This document shows positions 25,197-34,325 of a stretch of DNA of 64,000 nucleotides, piece by piece. A program made the position numbers and the translations under genes. A model generated the notes under the pieces. It searched no databases. It was not told the origin of the DNA and was given only the letters and a program-made list of their open reading frames with translations. This stretch comes from Heliomicrobium modesticaldum Ice1 (GTDB lineage: Bacteria > Bacillota > Desulfitobacteriia > Heliobacteriales > Heliobacteriaceae), in assembly GCF_000019165.1 (NCBI RefSeq), contig NC_010337.2, positions 2,070,501-2,134,500 on the forward strand, in the 5' to 3' direction. Every line of letters starts with the position of its first letter. The first letter of the stretch is position 1.

Positions 25197-25292
25197 GGGC
25201 AGACTGTTGAAGAGACCGACCGTTGAAGGGGTTACGGTGAATTGGCTGACAGGTCAGGGGCCGCCGGTAAACGCCGGTGAAGGAGGTTAGCG

Positions 25293-25823
25293 ATGCTGAC
25301 ACCGCTTGATATCCACCAGAAGGAGTTTCGCAAGGGCGCCTGGGGCTACAAGACAGAAGAGGTGGACGAGTTCCAACGCCAGGTCGCCCAGTCCTTCGAA
25401 GAATTGTATAAAGAGAACATCCTTTTGAAGGAACAGGTGGCTCGCTGCGAGGAAAACCTGCTCCGTTACCGTCACTTGGAAGAGACTTTGAACAATACGC
25501 TGGTGCTGGCCCAGAAGACAGCCGACGAGCAACGGGCTTCAGCCGAGCGTGAAGCCGAGTTGCGGCTGAAGGAGGCGCGGCTCCAGGCGGAACAGATCGT
25601 CGCGGCGGCCTGGGCGAAACAGCAGGAGATGGAGCGCCAGTACGAACACATGCGCAACCAGTTTCGCCAGTTCCGCGTCCAGTTCCGAGCCATGCTGTTG
25701 TCCCAACTGGAGACGGTCAAAGGAGAAGATTGGGAAGAGATGGCCAACATGGATGAGCCCTTTGCCGACGCCAGGCCCTGGTCCCCTGCCGCTGTCTCGA
25801 CCGGCGAGGGTCAGGCCGGCTGA
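25293..25823 (+). CDS. divIVA: DivIVA domain cell-division/polarity protein
   Basis: 176 aa. N-terminal lipid-binding domain LTPLDIHQKEFRKGAWGYKTEEVDEFQRQV, then long coiled coil (about 35-140) rich in Glu, Gln and Ala. Binds curved membrane at septa and poles. RBS GAAGGAGG 7 bases before ATG. Confidence 0.9.
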   Translation: MLTPLDIHQKEFRKGAWGYKTEEVDEFQRQVAQSFEELYKENILLKEQVARCEENLLRYRHLEETLNNTLVLAQKTADEQRASAEREAELRLKEARLQAEQIVAAAWAKQQEMERQYEHMRNQFRQFRVQFRAMLLSQLETVKGEDWEEMANMDEPFADARPWSPAAVSTGEGQAG

Positions 25824-26113
25824 TGGGTTGGATTCAGGAACAGCCCGGCGGCTCGATTCGTTTCAGGATCCGGGTGCAGCCGCGGGCATCGAAAAACGAG
25901 GTCTGCGGTCTTTTAGACGATGCCTTGAAGGTCCGCCTGACGGCGCCGCCTGTCGACGGTGAGGCGAACGCCGCTTGCCTGCAGTTTATTGCCAAGACCC
26001 TCGGCCTCTCCCGCAGCCAGGTGCGTCTGGTGGCGGGGGAGACGTCGCGCTTGAAGACACTTGAGGTGGAGGGAGTCAGTGCAGAGGATTTGCGCAAGAG
26101 GTTTGACATCTGA
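25823..26113 (+). CDS. DUF167 (YggU) family protein
   Basis: 96 aa. Family signature RVQPRASKNEVCGLL...VRLTAPPVDGEANAACLQFIAKTLGLSRSQVRLVAGETSRLKTLEV. Small alpha/beta protein of unknown role. Its ATG overlaps the divIVA stop by one base (ATGA-like coupling). The promoter of the ileS leader lies in its last codons. Confidence 0.88.
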   Translation: MGWIQEQPGGSIRFRIRVQPRASKNEVCGLLDDALKVRLTAPPVDGEANAACLQFIAKTLGLSRSQVRLVAGETSRLKTLEVEGVSAEDLRKRFDI

Positions 26114-26132
26114 ACCAGTTTTTCAGTATAAT
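26103..26132 (+). promoter_or_regulatory. Promoter of the ileS T-box leader
   Basis: Consensus TTGACA (26103-26108), an 18-base spacer, and consensus TATAAT (26127-26132). It overlaps the end of the DUF167 gene. Confidence 0.85.
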
Positions 26133-26138
26133 ACTCTT

Positions 26139-26530
26139 GCACTTTTTGCGCAGCAATCATCGAGCGTCAAGGACCGTTGATGCGAACAACGGTTGATCGC
26201 TGATACATCAAACAGCATTGATCGGGACAGGTGCGTGTAGACCGACTTGACAGCGAACCTGGGAGGGTGGAAGCCAGGGCAAGGGCGCTACCCGCATATC
26301 CCCCGGGAGCTGCGCCGCCGAACAAGAGTAAGCGGCGCCGGCAAGCGGCCGTTATGCGCATACAAGAGGTGTTTGCCCGGCAGGAACGCTGATCTCTAAA
26401 GCCTTGCAGCGCTGTAGCGAGCAGCTTTATGTCCGAAATGCAGCAGTTTTACCTGCCGGAGCGGAACGATCAAGGGTGGCACCGCGAGGGAACTCTCGCC
26501 CCTTACCAGATATGGGGCGAGGTTTTTAGT
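26139..26530 (+). promoter_or_regulatory. ileS: T-box leader of ileS
   Basis: The T-box sequence AAGGGTGGCACCGCG lies at 26472-26486, followed by the terminator stem CTCGCCCC (26495-26502) and GGGGCGAG (26514-26521) with a T-run to 26527. Upstream, GGGTGGAAGCC (26264-26274) resembles the stem I apical loop. A possible Ile specifier ATC is at 26298-26300, but I could not fold stem I with certainty. Uncharged tRNA-Ile would promote antitermination. Confidence 0.88.
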
Positions 26531-26551
26531 TTTAAACGAGGTGAGAGGCAA

Positions 26552-29362
26552 GTGAACGGGAAGGAAAGTCCCGACTACGGCAAGACGCTTAACCTGCCCC
26601 GGACGGAATTCCCCATGCGGGCGAACCTGCCGAAACGGGAACCGGAAATCATCAAGTTCTGGGAGGAGATCGACCTCTATCGAGAGGTGGCTAAGGCCAA
26701 CGCCGGCAAGCCCAAGTTTATCCTCCATGACGGCCCGCCTTACGCCAACGGCGAGATCCACCTTGGCCACACGCTGAACAAGGTGCTCAAGGACTTCATC
26801 GTCAAGTTTCACTCCATGGACGGCTTTGATGCGCCTTACGTGCCCGGCTGGGATACCCACGGTCTGCCTATCGAGCAGCAGGCCATCAAGACCCTGGGCC
26901 TCAATCGCCATGCCGTCTCCACCGTCGAGTTCCGCCGCCGTTGCCAGGAATACGCCTTGAAGTATGTCGACGTCCAGCGCGAAGGCTTCAAGCGGCTCGG
27001 CGTGCGCGGCGATTGGGAGAACCCCTATATCACGCTAAAGCCCGAGTTTGAGGCCGCCCAGATCGGCGTTTTCGGCGAGATGGCCAAAAAAGGCTACATC
27101 TACAAGGGCTTAAAACCGGTCTACTGGTGCGCCTCCTGTGAGACCGCCCTAGCTGAGGCGGAGGTGGAGTACGCCGACAAGGAATCGCCCTCCATCTATG
27201 TCAAGTTCCCCGTCAAGGATTTGAAAGGCCTCTTCGACGCCAAAGACGCTTATGTGGTCATCTGGACGACGACGCCCTGGACGCTGCCGGCCAACGTGGC
27301 TGTCACGGTTCACCCTGAATTCGCCTATGTCCTCGTCCGCTTCGGCGGCGACCGGCTGATCGTGGCAAAAGAACTGTTGGCCAAGTTTATGGCCGACACC
27401 GGTCTGGAAGGCGGCCAGGTGGAGCAGACCTTTATCGGCAAGGATCTGGAGCGCCTCGTCTGTCAGCATCCCTTCTTCGAGCGCGACTCGCTGCTGATCC
27501 TGGGCGAGCATGTCACCCTGGAACAGGGCACCGGCTGCGTCCATACGGCGCCCGGTCATGGTGTCGAGGACTTTCAGGTCGGCAAGGCCTACGGTTTAGA
27601 GGTCATCTCACCTGTCGACAACCGGGGCAAGTTTACTGCCGAAGGCGGCATCTTCGCCGGCATGACGACGACCCAGGCCAACCCGGCCGTCATCGAAGAA
27701 CTGAAGCAGCGGGGCCTTCTGATCCGTGCCGGCAAGATCAAGCACCAGTACCCCCACTGCTGGCGCTGCAAGCATCCCATCCTCTTCCGGGCTACCGAGC
27801 AGTGGTTCGCTTCCATCGACGGCTTCCGCAAAGAGGCGCTCGAAGCGATCGACAAGGTGCGCTGGATCCCGGCTTGGGGCCGCGACCGCATCTACAACAT
27901 GGTCGCCGATCGGGGCGATTGGTGCATCTCCCGGCAACGGACCTGGGGCGTGCCGATCCCCATCTTCTACTGCGCCGACTGTGGCGCGGCGATCATCAAC
28001 GACGAGACGATCAGCCATATCCAAGGCCTCTTCCGCGAGCACGGCTCTGACGTCTGGTTCGCCCGTGAGGCCGATGACCTCGTACCGCCAGGCCTGACCT
28101 GCGGCCACTGTGGCCATGGCAAGTTCCGCAAAGAGGCGGATATCATGGATGTCTGGTTTGACTCCGGCTCGTCCCATGCGGCCGTGCTGGAGACGCACAA
28201 GGACCTGCATTTCCCTGCCGACCTCTACCTGGAAGGCTCCGATCAGCACCGAGGCTGGTTCAACTCGTCCCTCTCCACGGCAGTGGCCACCAAAGGGACG
28301 GCTCCTTACAAGGCCGTCCTCACCCACGGTTTCCTCGTCGACGAGCAGGGTCGCAAAATGTCCAAATCCCTCGGCAACGGCGTCGAGCCTCAGGATGTGA
28401 TCAAGGACATGGGCGCTGACATCCTGCGCCTCTGGGTCGCCTCCGTCGACTACCGGACTGATGTGGCCGCCTCGCCGAACATCATGCGCCAGACGGCCGA
28501 CGGCTACCGCAAGATCCGCAACACCTTCCGCTACTTCTTGGGCAACCTTTACGACTTCGACCCGAAAGCCGACGCCGTGGCCTACGAAGATATGATCGAA
28601 CTGGACCGCTGGGCCATGATGCTGCTGCACAAATTGATCCAGCGCGTCACCGCCGCTTGCCGCAACTACGAGTTCCACCTGGTCTACCATGCCGTTCACA
28701 ACTTCTGCGCCGTCGACATGAGCGCTATCTACCTCGATATCATCAAAGACCGCCTCTACGCCTCGCCGGCCAAGTCGCAGGCCCGCCGGTCGGCTCAGAC
28801 GGTCCTCTACCATACGGCTGACGCCCTCGTGCGGATGCTGGCGCCCTTCATCAGCTTCACCGCCGAAGAGGTCTGGGGCTACCTGCCTGGCGCTAAGGAA
28901 CGGGCCAAGACGGTCCAGACGGCCGGCTGGCCGGAAGCCGACAGCCGCTATATCGACGCCGCTCTGGCCGATAAGATGGAGCGTCTCCTCGACATCCGTG
29001 CCGTCGTCTCGAAAGCCCTCGAAACAGCCCGCCAGGCCAAGGTCATCGGCCATTCCCTGGAAGCCCAGGTGCGGTTGTTTGTCGACGCCGACCTGCGGAG
29101 CTTCCTGGAAGGGGAAGACCTGGCCACCTTCTTCATCGTTTCCTCCGTCGTACTGGCAGATGCGCCTGTCGGCGCCTTCAGCGAGGCCGATGTGGCCGGA
29201 TTGGCCGTCGAGGTCGCCAAGGCGCCGGGCCAGAAGTGCGAGCGCTGCTGGATCTACAGCGAAGCGGTAGGCGCCAACAAAGCGCGTCCGACCATCTGCC
29301 CGCGCTGCGCCGCCGCGCTGGAAGAGGAAATTCCACAAGCTACCGCCCCGGTGCACTCATAG
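26552..29362 (+). CDS. ileS: Isoleucyl-tRNA synthetase
   Basis: 936 aa class I synthetase. HIGH motif as HLGH (70-73) in YANGEIHLGHTLNK; KMSKS intact near residue 602 (GRKMSKSLGNG). The editing domain spans about 200-390 (VIWTTTPWTLPAN, EQGTGCVHTAPGHG). C-terminal zinc site CERCW...CPRCAAAL. GTG 26552 after the terminator is the logical start; the longer open frame would read through the T-box. Confidence 0.96.
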   Translation: MNGKESPDYGKTLNLPRTEFPMRANLPKREPEIIKFWEEIDLYREVAKANAGKPKFILHDGPPYANGEIHLGHTLNKVLKDFIVKFHSMDGFDAPYVPGWDTHGLPIEQQAIKTLGLNRHAVSTVEFRRRCQEYALKYVDVQREGFKRLGVRGDWENPYITLKPEFEAAQIGVFGEMAKKGYIYKGLKPVYWCASCETALAEAEVEYADKESPSIYVKFPVKDLKGLFDAKDAYVVIWTTTPWTLPANVAVTVHPEFAYVLVRFGGDRLIVAKELLAKFMADTGLEGGQVEQTFIGKDLERLVCQHPFFERDSLLILGEHVTLEQGTGCVHTAPGHGVEDFQVGKAYGLEVISPVDNRGKFTAEGGIFAGMTTTQANPAVIEELKQRGLLIRAGKIKHQYPHCWRCKHPILFRATEQWFASIDGFRKEALEAIDKVRWIPAWGRDRIYNMVADRGDWCISRQRTWGVPIPIFYCADCGAAIINDETISHIQGLFREHGSDVWFAREADDLVPPGLTCGHCGHGKFRKEADIMDVWFDSGSSHAAVLETHKDLHFPADLYLEGSDQHRGWFNSSLSTAVATKGTAPYKAVLTHGFLVDEQGRKMSKSLGNGVEPQDVIKDMGADILRLWVASVDYRTDVAASPNIMRQTADGYRKIRNTFRYFLGNLYDFDPKADAVAYEDMIELDRWAMMLLHKLIQRVTAACRNYEFHLVYHAVHNFCAVDMSAIYLDIIKDRLYASPAKSQARRSAQTVLYHTADALVRMLAPFISFTAEEVWGYLPGAKERAKTVQTAGWPEADSRYIDAALADKMERLLDIRAVVSKALETARQAKVIGHSLEAQVRLFVDADLRSFLEGEDLATFFIVSSVVLADAPVGAFSEADVAGLAVEVAKAPGQKCERCWIYSEAVGANKARPTICPRCAAALEEEIPQATAPVHS

Positions 29363-29423
29363 GGACTGCCTGCCCCCGGTCATCCTACAGGATGGAGGAT
29401 GATGACAGAAGGGGCTGAGGCCT

Positions 29424-30008
29424 TTGTTCGATGCAGCAAAAAAAGAGGTCACCGTGGGCGTTTCCAACCGGCATCTGCACTTGTCTGAGGCGGACCTAAT
29501 CCGGCTCTTCGGCGAAGGATACCAGCCCGAACCGATGAAGGATCTGTCTCAGCCGGGGCAGTTCGCCGCCAAAGAGACATTGACCTTGATGGGCCCTAAG
29601 GGACTGATCGAGGGTGTTCGCCTGCTCATGCCGCTGCGCAAACAATCTCAGGTCGAGGTATCGGTAACGGACTGCTATAAACTGGGGATCCCGCCGGTCA
29701 TCCGCGACTCGGGCGATCTGGCTGAGACACCGGGGATCACCCTGGTGGGACCGCAAGGGCAGGTGTCCCTTAAGGAAGGGGCCATCGTGGCCGCCCGCCA
29801 CATCCACTTCAGCACCGGCGAGGCGGCCCAACTGGGGCTCAAAGACAAGGACCGCATCGCCGTCGAGGTGGGCGGCTTCCGGGGCTTGCGCTTCGACCAT
29901 GTGTTGATCCGCGTTCACGAGACCTTTGCTGCCGAGATGCACGTAGACACCGACGAGGCCAACGCGGCGGTGATCAAGAATGGGCAGATCGTCAAAATGC
30001 TGATTTGA
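29424..30008 (+). CDS. pduL: PduL-type phosphate acyltransferase (phosphotransacetylase)
   Basis: 194 aa. Two PduL halves with zinc-binding His residues: VGVSNRHLHLSEAD (first), AARHIHFS (second) and EMHVDTDEANA near the end. Transfers acyl groups between CoA and phosphate, linking acetyl-CoA to acetyl phosphate. No N-terminal encapsulation peptide and no microcompartment genes nearby, so it is likely the free cytosolic type used in acetate or pyruvate metabolism. Start TTG 29424 after GCTGAGG; no ATG fits. Confidence 0.85.
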   Translation: MFDAAKKEVTVGVSNRHLHLSEADLIRLFGEGYQPEPMKDLSQPGQFAAKETLTLMGPKGLIEGVRLLMPLRKQSQVEVSVTDCYKLGIPPVIRDSGDLAETPGITLVGPQGQVSLKEGAIVAARHIHFSTGEAAQLGLKDKDRIAVEVGGFRGLRFDHVLIRVHETFAAEMHVDTDEANAAVIKNGQIVKMLI

Positions 30009-30033
30009 GATGGGTCAGTGCCCAAAGCCGGAT

Positions 30034-30160
30034 AGCGGCGGTGAGAGAGATGCCTCTTTCACGCCGCTATTTGCGGTTCGACAAAAACAAGCAGGAGATG
30101 ACGGCGCCGCCCCGAATAATAAGGAAATACCTCGAAATGGGTATTCCCGGGGGCGGCGCC
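30034..30160. repeat. Two hairpins between pduL and the ACT-domain gene
   Basis: The first hairpin (30034-30068, AGCGGCG..GTGA with TCAC-GCCGCT) ends in ATTT and may terminate pduL. The second is a long imperfect stem (30103-30160): GGCGCCGCCCC pairs with GGGGCGGCGCC, with an inner AATACC/GGTATT. It lies just ahead of the next ribosome site. Confidence 0.55.
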
Positions 30161-30186
30161 CCTGATTTGCAAGGAGTGGAAAAATC

Positions 30187-30477
30187 ATGCCAGAGAAAAA
30201 GGACAACCGTGTCATCGTCACCGTCATCGGCGCGGACCGGGTGGGGATCATCGCCAGCGTCGCCACCATCATCGCTGACGCCGGCGCGAATATCCTCGAT
30301 ATCAGCCAGACGATCTTGCAAGGCGAATTTTTTACCATGATCATGGTCATCGACATGAACGACGCCAAAGCCAGCTTCGAACAACTCCGCAAGTCCCTCG
30401 AAGAGAAGGGCCAGGAACTGGGTGTACAGATCATGGCCCAACACGAGGACATCTTCAAGTTCATGCATCGCATCTGA
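30187..30477 (+). CDS. ACT domain protein (UPF0237 type)
   Basis: 96 aa, a stand-alone ACT domain plus short C-terminal part: VIVTVIGADRVGIIASVATIIADAGANILDISQTIL. Such proteins bind small ligands, usually amino acids, and are almost always paired with the DUF711 gene that follows here. The ligand is unknown. RBS AAGGAGTGG before ATG. Confidence 0.9.
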   Translation: MPEKKDNRVIVTVIGADRVGIIASVATIIADAGANILDISQTILQGEFFTMIMVIDMNDAKASFEQLRKSLEEKGQELGVQIMAQHEDIFKFMHRI

Positions 30478-30564
30478 TAGAGGCATCGCCATATCAATGG
30501 AAAGCGTCTGTGATTGACGGATTCATCGTTTATTTGTACTTAACCGGTCGGGAGGGTTTTGCTC

Positions 30565-31932
30565 ATGCCCCTTTCCATATCACCTCAAGAAATTATGGAG
30601 ACGATCCGCATGGTCCAGATGGAGAACCTGGACATCCGCACCATCACCATGGGGATCTCTCTGCGCGACTGTTGCCGCACCGACGCGGCATCGACAGCCA
30701 AAGCCGTCTATGACAAGGTGACCCGCATGGCCGGCGACCTGGTCAAGACCGGAGAAGAGATCGAGGGCCGCTACGGCATCCCCATCATCAACAAGCGCAT
30801 CTCCGTCACCCCCATCTCCTTGATCGCAGAGAGCATGGGCCTGGACGACTACGTCACTGTCGCCAAAGCCCTCGATGACGCCGCCAAGACGGTGGGCGTC
30901 AACTTCATCGGCGGCTATTCGGCCCTCGTTCATAAGGGAATGACCCCCGGCGATCGGGCGCTCATCGAGTCGCTACCGAAAGCCTTGGCTGTCACCGAGC
31001 GCGTCTGCGCCTCGATCAACATCGCCACCACCAAGGCCGGCATCAACATGGACGCCGTGGCGCTCATGGGCCGCATCGTCAAGGCTACCGCCGAGGCGAC
31101 AGCCGACCGCGACGGTCTGGGTTGCGCCAAGCTGGTCGTCTTCTGCAACGTCCCTGAAGACAACCCCTTCATGGCGGGCGCATTCCACGGCGTCGGCGAG
31201 CCGGAGTGTGTCATCAACGTAGGCGTCAGCGGCCCCGGCGTCGTCCTGAACGCCGTCCGCAAAAAGCCGGGCTGCGACTTCGGCGAACTGGCCACGATCA
31301 TCAAGCAGACGGCCTTCAAGATCACCCGCATGGGCGAACTGGTCGGACGGGCCGCTTCGGAACGGCTCGGCGTGCCCTTCGGCATCGTCGACCTCTCCCT
31401 GGCGCCGACGCCGGCCATCGGCGACAGTGTGGCCGACATCCTGGAAGCGATGGGCTTGGAGCGCTGTGGCACTCACGGCACGACGGCCGCCCTGGCCCTG
31501 TTGAACGATGCCGTGAAAAAGGGCGGCGCCATGGCCTCCTCCTATGTGGGCGGCCTGTCGGGCGCCTTCATCCCTGTCAGCGAAGACGCCGGCATGATCG
31601 CCGCCGTCGAGGCGGGCGCGCTGACCCTGGACAAGCTGGAAGCGATGACCTGTGTCTGCTCTGTCGGCCTCGACATGATCGCCGTCCCCGGCGACACGCC
31701 GGCCGAGACGATCTCGGCCATCATCGCCGACGAAGCGGCCATCGGCATGATCAACCGCAAGACGACGGCCGTCCGCATCATCCCCGTGCCCGGCAAAAAG
31801 GTGGGCGACCATGTGGAGTTCGGCGGACTCCTCGGCCATGCGCCGGTCATGCCGGTCCATGGCTTTAGCGCCGCCTCCTTTGTGGCCAGGGGTGGCAGGA
31901 TCCCGGCGCCGTTGCAGGCGTTGAACAACTAG
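30565..31932 (+). CDS. DUF711 / UPF0210 (PFL-like) family protein
   Basis: 455 aa. Family blocks: [45 protein letters not shown], and the Gly-rich [17 protein letters not shown]. The fold is related to formate-lyase barrels but has no glycyl-radical motif. The enzymatic role is not known to me. It is coupled in all likelihood with the ACT gene as a regulated pair. ATG 30565 follows GGGAGGG at 9 bases; TTG 30559 is in frame but closer to the ribosome site. Confidence 0.88.
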   Translation: MPLSISPQEIMETIRMVQMENLDIRTITMGISLRDCCRTDAASTAKAVYDKVTRMAGDLVKTGEEIEGRYGIPIINKRISVTPISLIAESMGLDDYVTVAKALDDAAKTVGVNFIGGYSALVHKGMTPGDRALIESLPKALAVTERVCASINIATTKAGINMDAVALMGRIVKATAEATADRDGLGCAKLVVFCNVPEDNPFMAGAFHGVGEPECVINVGVSGPGVVLNAVRKKPGCDFGELATIIKQTAFKITRMGELVGRAASERLGVPFGIVDLSLAPTPAIGDSVADILEAMGLERCGTHGTTAALALLNDAVKKGGAMASSYVGGLSGAFIPVSEDAGMIAAVEAGALTLDKLEAMTCVCSVGLDMIAVPGDTPAETISAIIADEAAIGMINRKTTAVRIIPVPGKKVGDHVEFGGLLGHAPVMPVHGFSAASFVARGGRIPAPLQALNN

Positions 31933-32040
31933 GCGGAAAGTGCTTCCCCCAATTCATGCTCGGCGAACAAGCGGCTGCCTTAAATGTCTTTCATGGGCAG
32001 TAAAATCATGGCACATACTATGCCCAGGCAGGTGGGCAAA

Positions 32041-32352
32041 ATGGAAAGAGAAGAACCGCAGGTCGACAGGCGGCTCGTCGAATCGCTCAATGAGCGGATC
32101 GCCATGCTGGCCCTGGATATGGAGAAGATCCGCGTGGCCGAGTACGTGGACCTCTTTAACGACCCGAAACGCCTCTTATACCTGAACTTTTTAGCCGGAC
32201 TGGCGCGCGGTCTGGGCATGACCGTCGGCTTTACAGTCCTCGGCGCCGTGGCTGTGCTGATCCTGCGCGAATTGGTGGTGCTCAACCTGCCGCTCATCGG
32301 CGGGTTCATCGCCGAGGTGGTCCGCATGGTCCAGACCCAATTGGGCATGTAG
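32041..32352 (+). CDS. DUF5665-type small membrane protein
   Basis: 103 aa. A charged N-terminal half (MEREEPQVDRRLVESLNERIAML) with LFNDPKRLLYLNFLAGLARGLG, followed by one or two hydrophobic segments (about 57-85) ending in IAEVVRMVQTQLG. The layout matches DUF5665 proteins of spore-formers; function unknown. ATG 32041 follows CAGGTGGG; in-frame starts from 31984 lack a ribosome site. Confidence 0.7.
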   Translation: MEREEPQVDRRLVESLNERIAMLALDMEKIRVAEYVDLFNDPKRLLYLNFLAGLARGLGMTVGFTVLGAVAVLILRELVVLNLPLIGGFIAEVVRMVQTQLGM

Positions 32353-32432
32353 ATAAGGATCCAACACTGAGGGCCGCACAGGCAGTTTGCCCTTTTTCAA
32401 ATGAAAACGAAGAGGGGAAAGAGGGGATACCG

Positions 32433-33149
32433 ATGCCGGACAGCCATGAGGCCGCCTGGTGGCGGCTGAACGCGATGGAGACGGACATCCGGGACCAATT
32501 GACCCACATGACCCAAGATGCCCTGGGGGAATCGATGGGCGAATCGATCCAGGAACTGAGCCTTTACGACAACCATCCCGCCGATGTAGGCAGCGAGGTT
32601 TATGAGCGGGGCAAGGACCTGGCGACGCGGGATCGCTTCAGCCGGGAATTGGATGAGATCGCCAAGGCCAAACGGCGCATCAGCGAGGGCATCTACGGGA
32701 TCTGCGAAAGATGCCATCAAAAAATCCCTGATGCGCGGATGGCGGCCATGCCGACGGCAACGCTCTGCATTGAATGCCAGAGCCATGAAGAGGAGTTGCA
32801 CCCAGACCGCCACCCTCGGCCCATCGAAGAGGACGCGGCGCCCTACCCTTGGGGAGGGAACTCAGACAACCTCTTTTCTATCGGCGAGCATGGGACGGAC
32901 CGCGACAGAAAGGATCCCACCATGTTCGATGGCGAGGACACCTGGCAGATCCTGGCTCAGTACGGCAGCTCCGATGGGCCGAGCGATATCGAGTTTACGC
33001 CTGAGTACCCCAAGATCGTGCCCAACCACTTCGAGCGGGTCGGAGGGACGGAGGCCATCGAGATGATCCCTGTCGAAAAGGGGAAAGATGGTGTCTTTTA
33101 TCAGGATATGGATGGCGTCGATGACGAAGAGGGACCCCGTCGCCTGTAA
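32433..33149 (+). CDS. TraR/DksA-type C4 zinc-finger protein (YteA-like)
   Basis: 238 aa. A helical N-terminus with QELSLYDNHPADVGSEVYERGKDLA is typical of YteA proteins. The zinc finger is ICERCHQKIPDARMAAMPTATLCIECQ (about 90-116) with four Cys. A long acidic C-terminal part (about 130-238) carries further conserved pieces (DTWQILAQYGSSDGPSD). Such proteins are linked to sporulation in Bacilli and Clostridia; binding to RNA polymerase is inferred from DksA. Confidence 0.85.
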   Translation: MPDSHEAAWWRLNAMETDIRDQLTHMTQDALGESMGESIQELSLYDNHPADVGSEVYERGKDLATRDRFSRELDEIAKAKRRISEGIYGICERCHQKIPDARMAAMPTATLCIECQSHEEELHPDRHPRPIEEDAAPYPWGGNSDNLFSIGEHGTDRDRKDPTMFDGEDTWQILAQYGSSDGPSDIEFTPEYPKIVPNHFERVGGTEAIEMIPVEKGKDGVFYQDMDGVDDEEGPRRL

Positions 33150-33171
33150 GCCGGCCTTGTGCCGGCTTTTA
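33148..33171 (+). terminator. Terminator after the YteA-like gene
   Basis: AGCCGGC and GCCGGCT (7 bp) with a CTTGT loop, overlapping the stop codon, followed by TTTT. Confidence 0.75.
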
Positions 33172-33222
33172 TGTTTCTAAAATCATCCCAACGCTGTCAC
33201 GGCATGGACAGCGCGGCAAGGA

Positions 33223-33251
33223 CTATGGTTTTTAACAGGAGCTTCATAATA
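33223..33251 (+). promoter_or_regulatory. Sigma-G-like sporulation promoter of the SASP gene
   Basis: CTATG (33223-33227; consensus GYATR) and CATAATA (33245-33251; consensus CATNNTA) are separated by 17 bases. Sigma-G drives SASP genes in the forespore. Confidence 0.55.
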
Positions 33252-33314
33252 TGAAGAGGACTTCGGTGAGACATGCTATGCCTAGACCAGTACGGGAGGA
33301 GGTGAAGAACAGGA

Positions 33315-33596
33315 ATGCCGAACCGGAACAAAGCCGTATTCCCTGGGGCGCAAAGCGCGCTGGACCGCTTCAAGTATGAAGTGGCCGCCGAAATCGGCCT
33401 AGCTAACAAGGTTCAAAGCGCCGGCTGGGAAAACATGACCACACGTGAAGTTGGCTCCATCGGTGGTTTCATGACCAAGAAGATGGTCCAACTGGCCGAG
33501 CAGCAACTCGCCCAGAGCAACGGCGTTTCCGCGACCCTGGCCCGTTCTGCCGGAGCCGACGCCCAACAAGGTGCGCTTCAAGATTCCGGCCGATAG
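33315..33596 (+). CDS. Alpha/beta-type small acid-soluble spore protein
   Basis: 93 aa. Core signatures ALDRFKYEVAAEIGL and GWENMTTREVGSIGGFMTKKMV match alpha/beta SASPs, which coat and protect DNA in dormant spores. The N-terminal MPNRNKAVFPGAQ and Gln/Ala-rich tail (QNNGVSATL-like) are extra. The germination protease site would lie near the YEVAAEIG block. ATG 33315 follows GGGAGGAGG. Shows that the organism forms endospores. Confidence 0.92.
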   Translation: MPNRNKAVFPGAQSALDRFKYEVAAEIGLANKVQSAGWENMTTREVGSIGGFMTKKMVQLAEQQLAQSNGVSATLARSAGADAQQGALQDSGR

Positions 33597-33610
33597 GTTT
33601 TACCATACAG

Positions 33611-33637
33611 AGGTCAGCCGCAAGGCTGGCCTTTGTC
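33611..33637 (+). terminator. Probable terminator after the SASP gene
   Basis: AGGTCAGCC and GGCTGGCCT with a short GCAA loop, followed by a weak TTTGT. Confidence 0.55.
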
Positions 33638-33713
33638 GCGCTTGGTTGCACCCCTGGCCCCAGCGTGCTAAAATGTTTCAGATTGGGCACTCTGGAAAAG
33701 GAGGGACCGGACT

Positions 33714-34229
33714 GTGCGCCACGAACCATCGAGACGAATCGGCAATGGCCTTTTCTGGATTATTTTGCTGGCCACGATCGCCGTTGATCAACTGACGAAG
33801 ATCATCGTGCAGATGAAGATGGTAGAGCACGAATCGATTCCGCTGCTCCCCAACATATTTCACCTCACTTACATCCTCAATCCTGGCGCCGCCTTTGGCA
33901 TGCTGGCCAACAAGACCTTCTTTTTCATCGCTGTCACGGTGCTCGTCGTCGCCGCCATTTTATATTTTTACCGCCGCGTGCCGGAGGATCAGATCTGGCT
34001 GCGCCTGGGTCTCGCCCTACAGGCCGGCGGCGCTGTAGGTAACCTGATCGACCGGTTCCGCACGGGCCTGGTCATCGATTTTTTCGACTTTCGCGTCTGG
34101 CCTGTCTTTAACGTGGCCGATACGGCCATCTCTATAGGCGTGGCGTTGATCATGCTCAGTCTGTTGCTGGCGCCGGATGAGGAGAAAAAGCCTGTGCCAT
34201 CCAGCGAGTCGACAGGCTCCGGCGAATAA
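33714..34229 (+). CDS. lspA: Signal peptidase II (prolipoprotein signal peptidase)
   Basis: 171 aa with four membrane helices. Catalytic aspartates D113 (GNLIDRFR) and D136 (FNVADTAIS); N-terminal hallmark DQLTK and NPGAAFGML. Cuts lipoprotein signal peptides such as that of PstS. GTG 33714 follows AAAAGGAGGGA. Next to rluD, a very common pair. Confidence 0.93.
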   Translation: MRHEPSRRIGNGLFWIILLATIAVDQLTKIIVQMKMVEHESIPLLPNIFHLTYILNPGAAFGMLANKTFFFIAVTVLVVAAILYFYRRVPEDQIWLRLGLALQAGGAVGNLIDRFRTGLVIDFFDFRVWPVFNVADTAISIGVALIMLSLLLAPDEEKKPVPSSESTGSGE

Positions 34230-34325
34230 TTTAGAAAAAACAGTCGGGCTTCGCGTCATAGATAAGATGCGGACTCGAGTTGCCTAAGGGAGTGCTGGAT
34301 TCTAGAGGAATGGAGCCCGAACACC

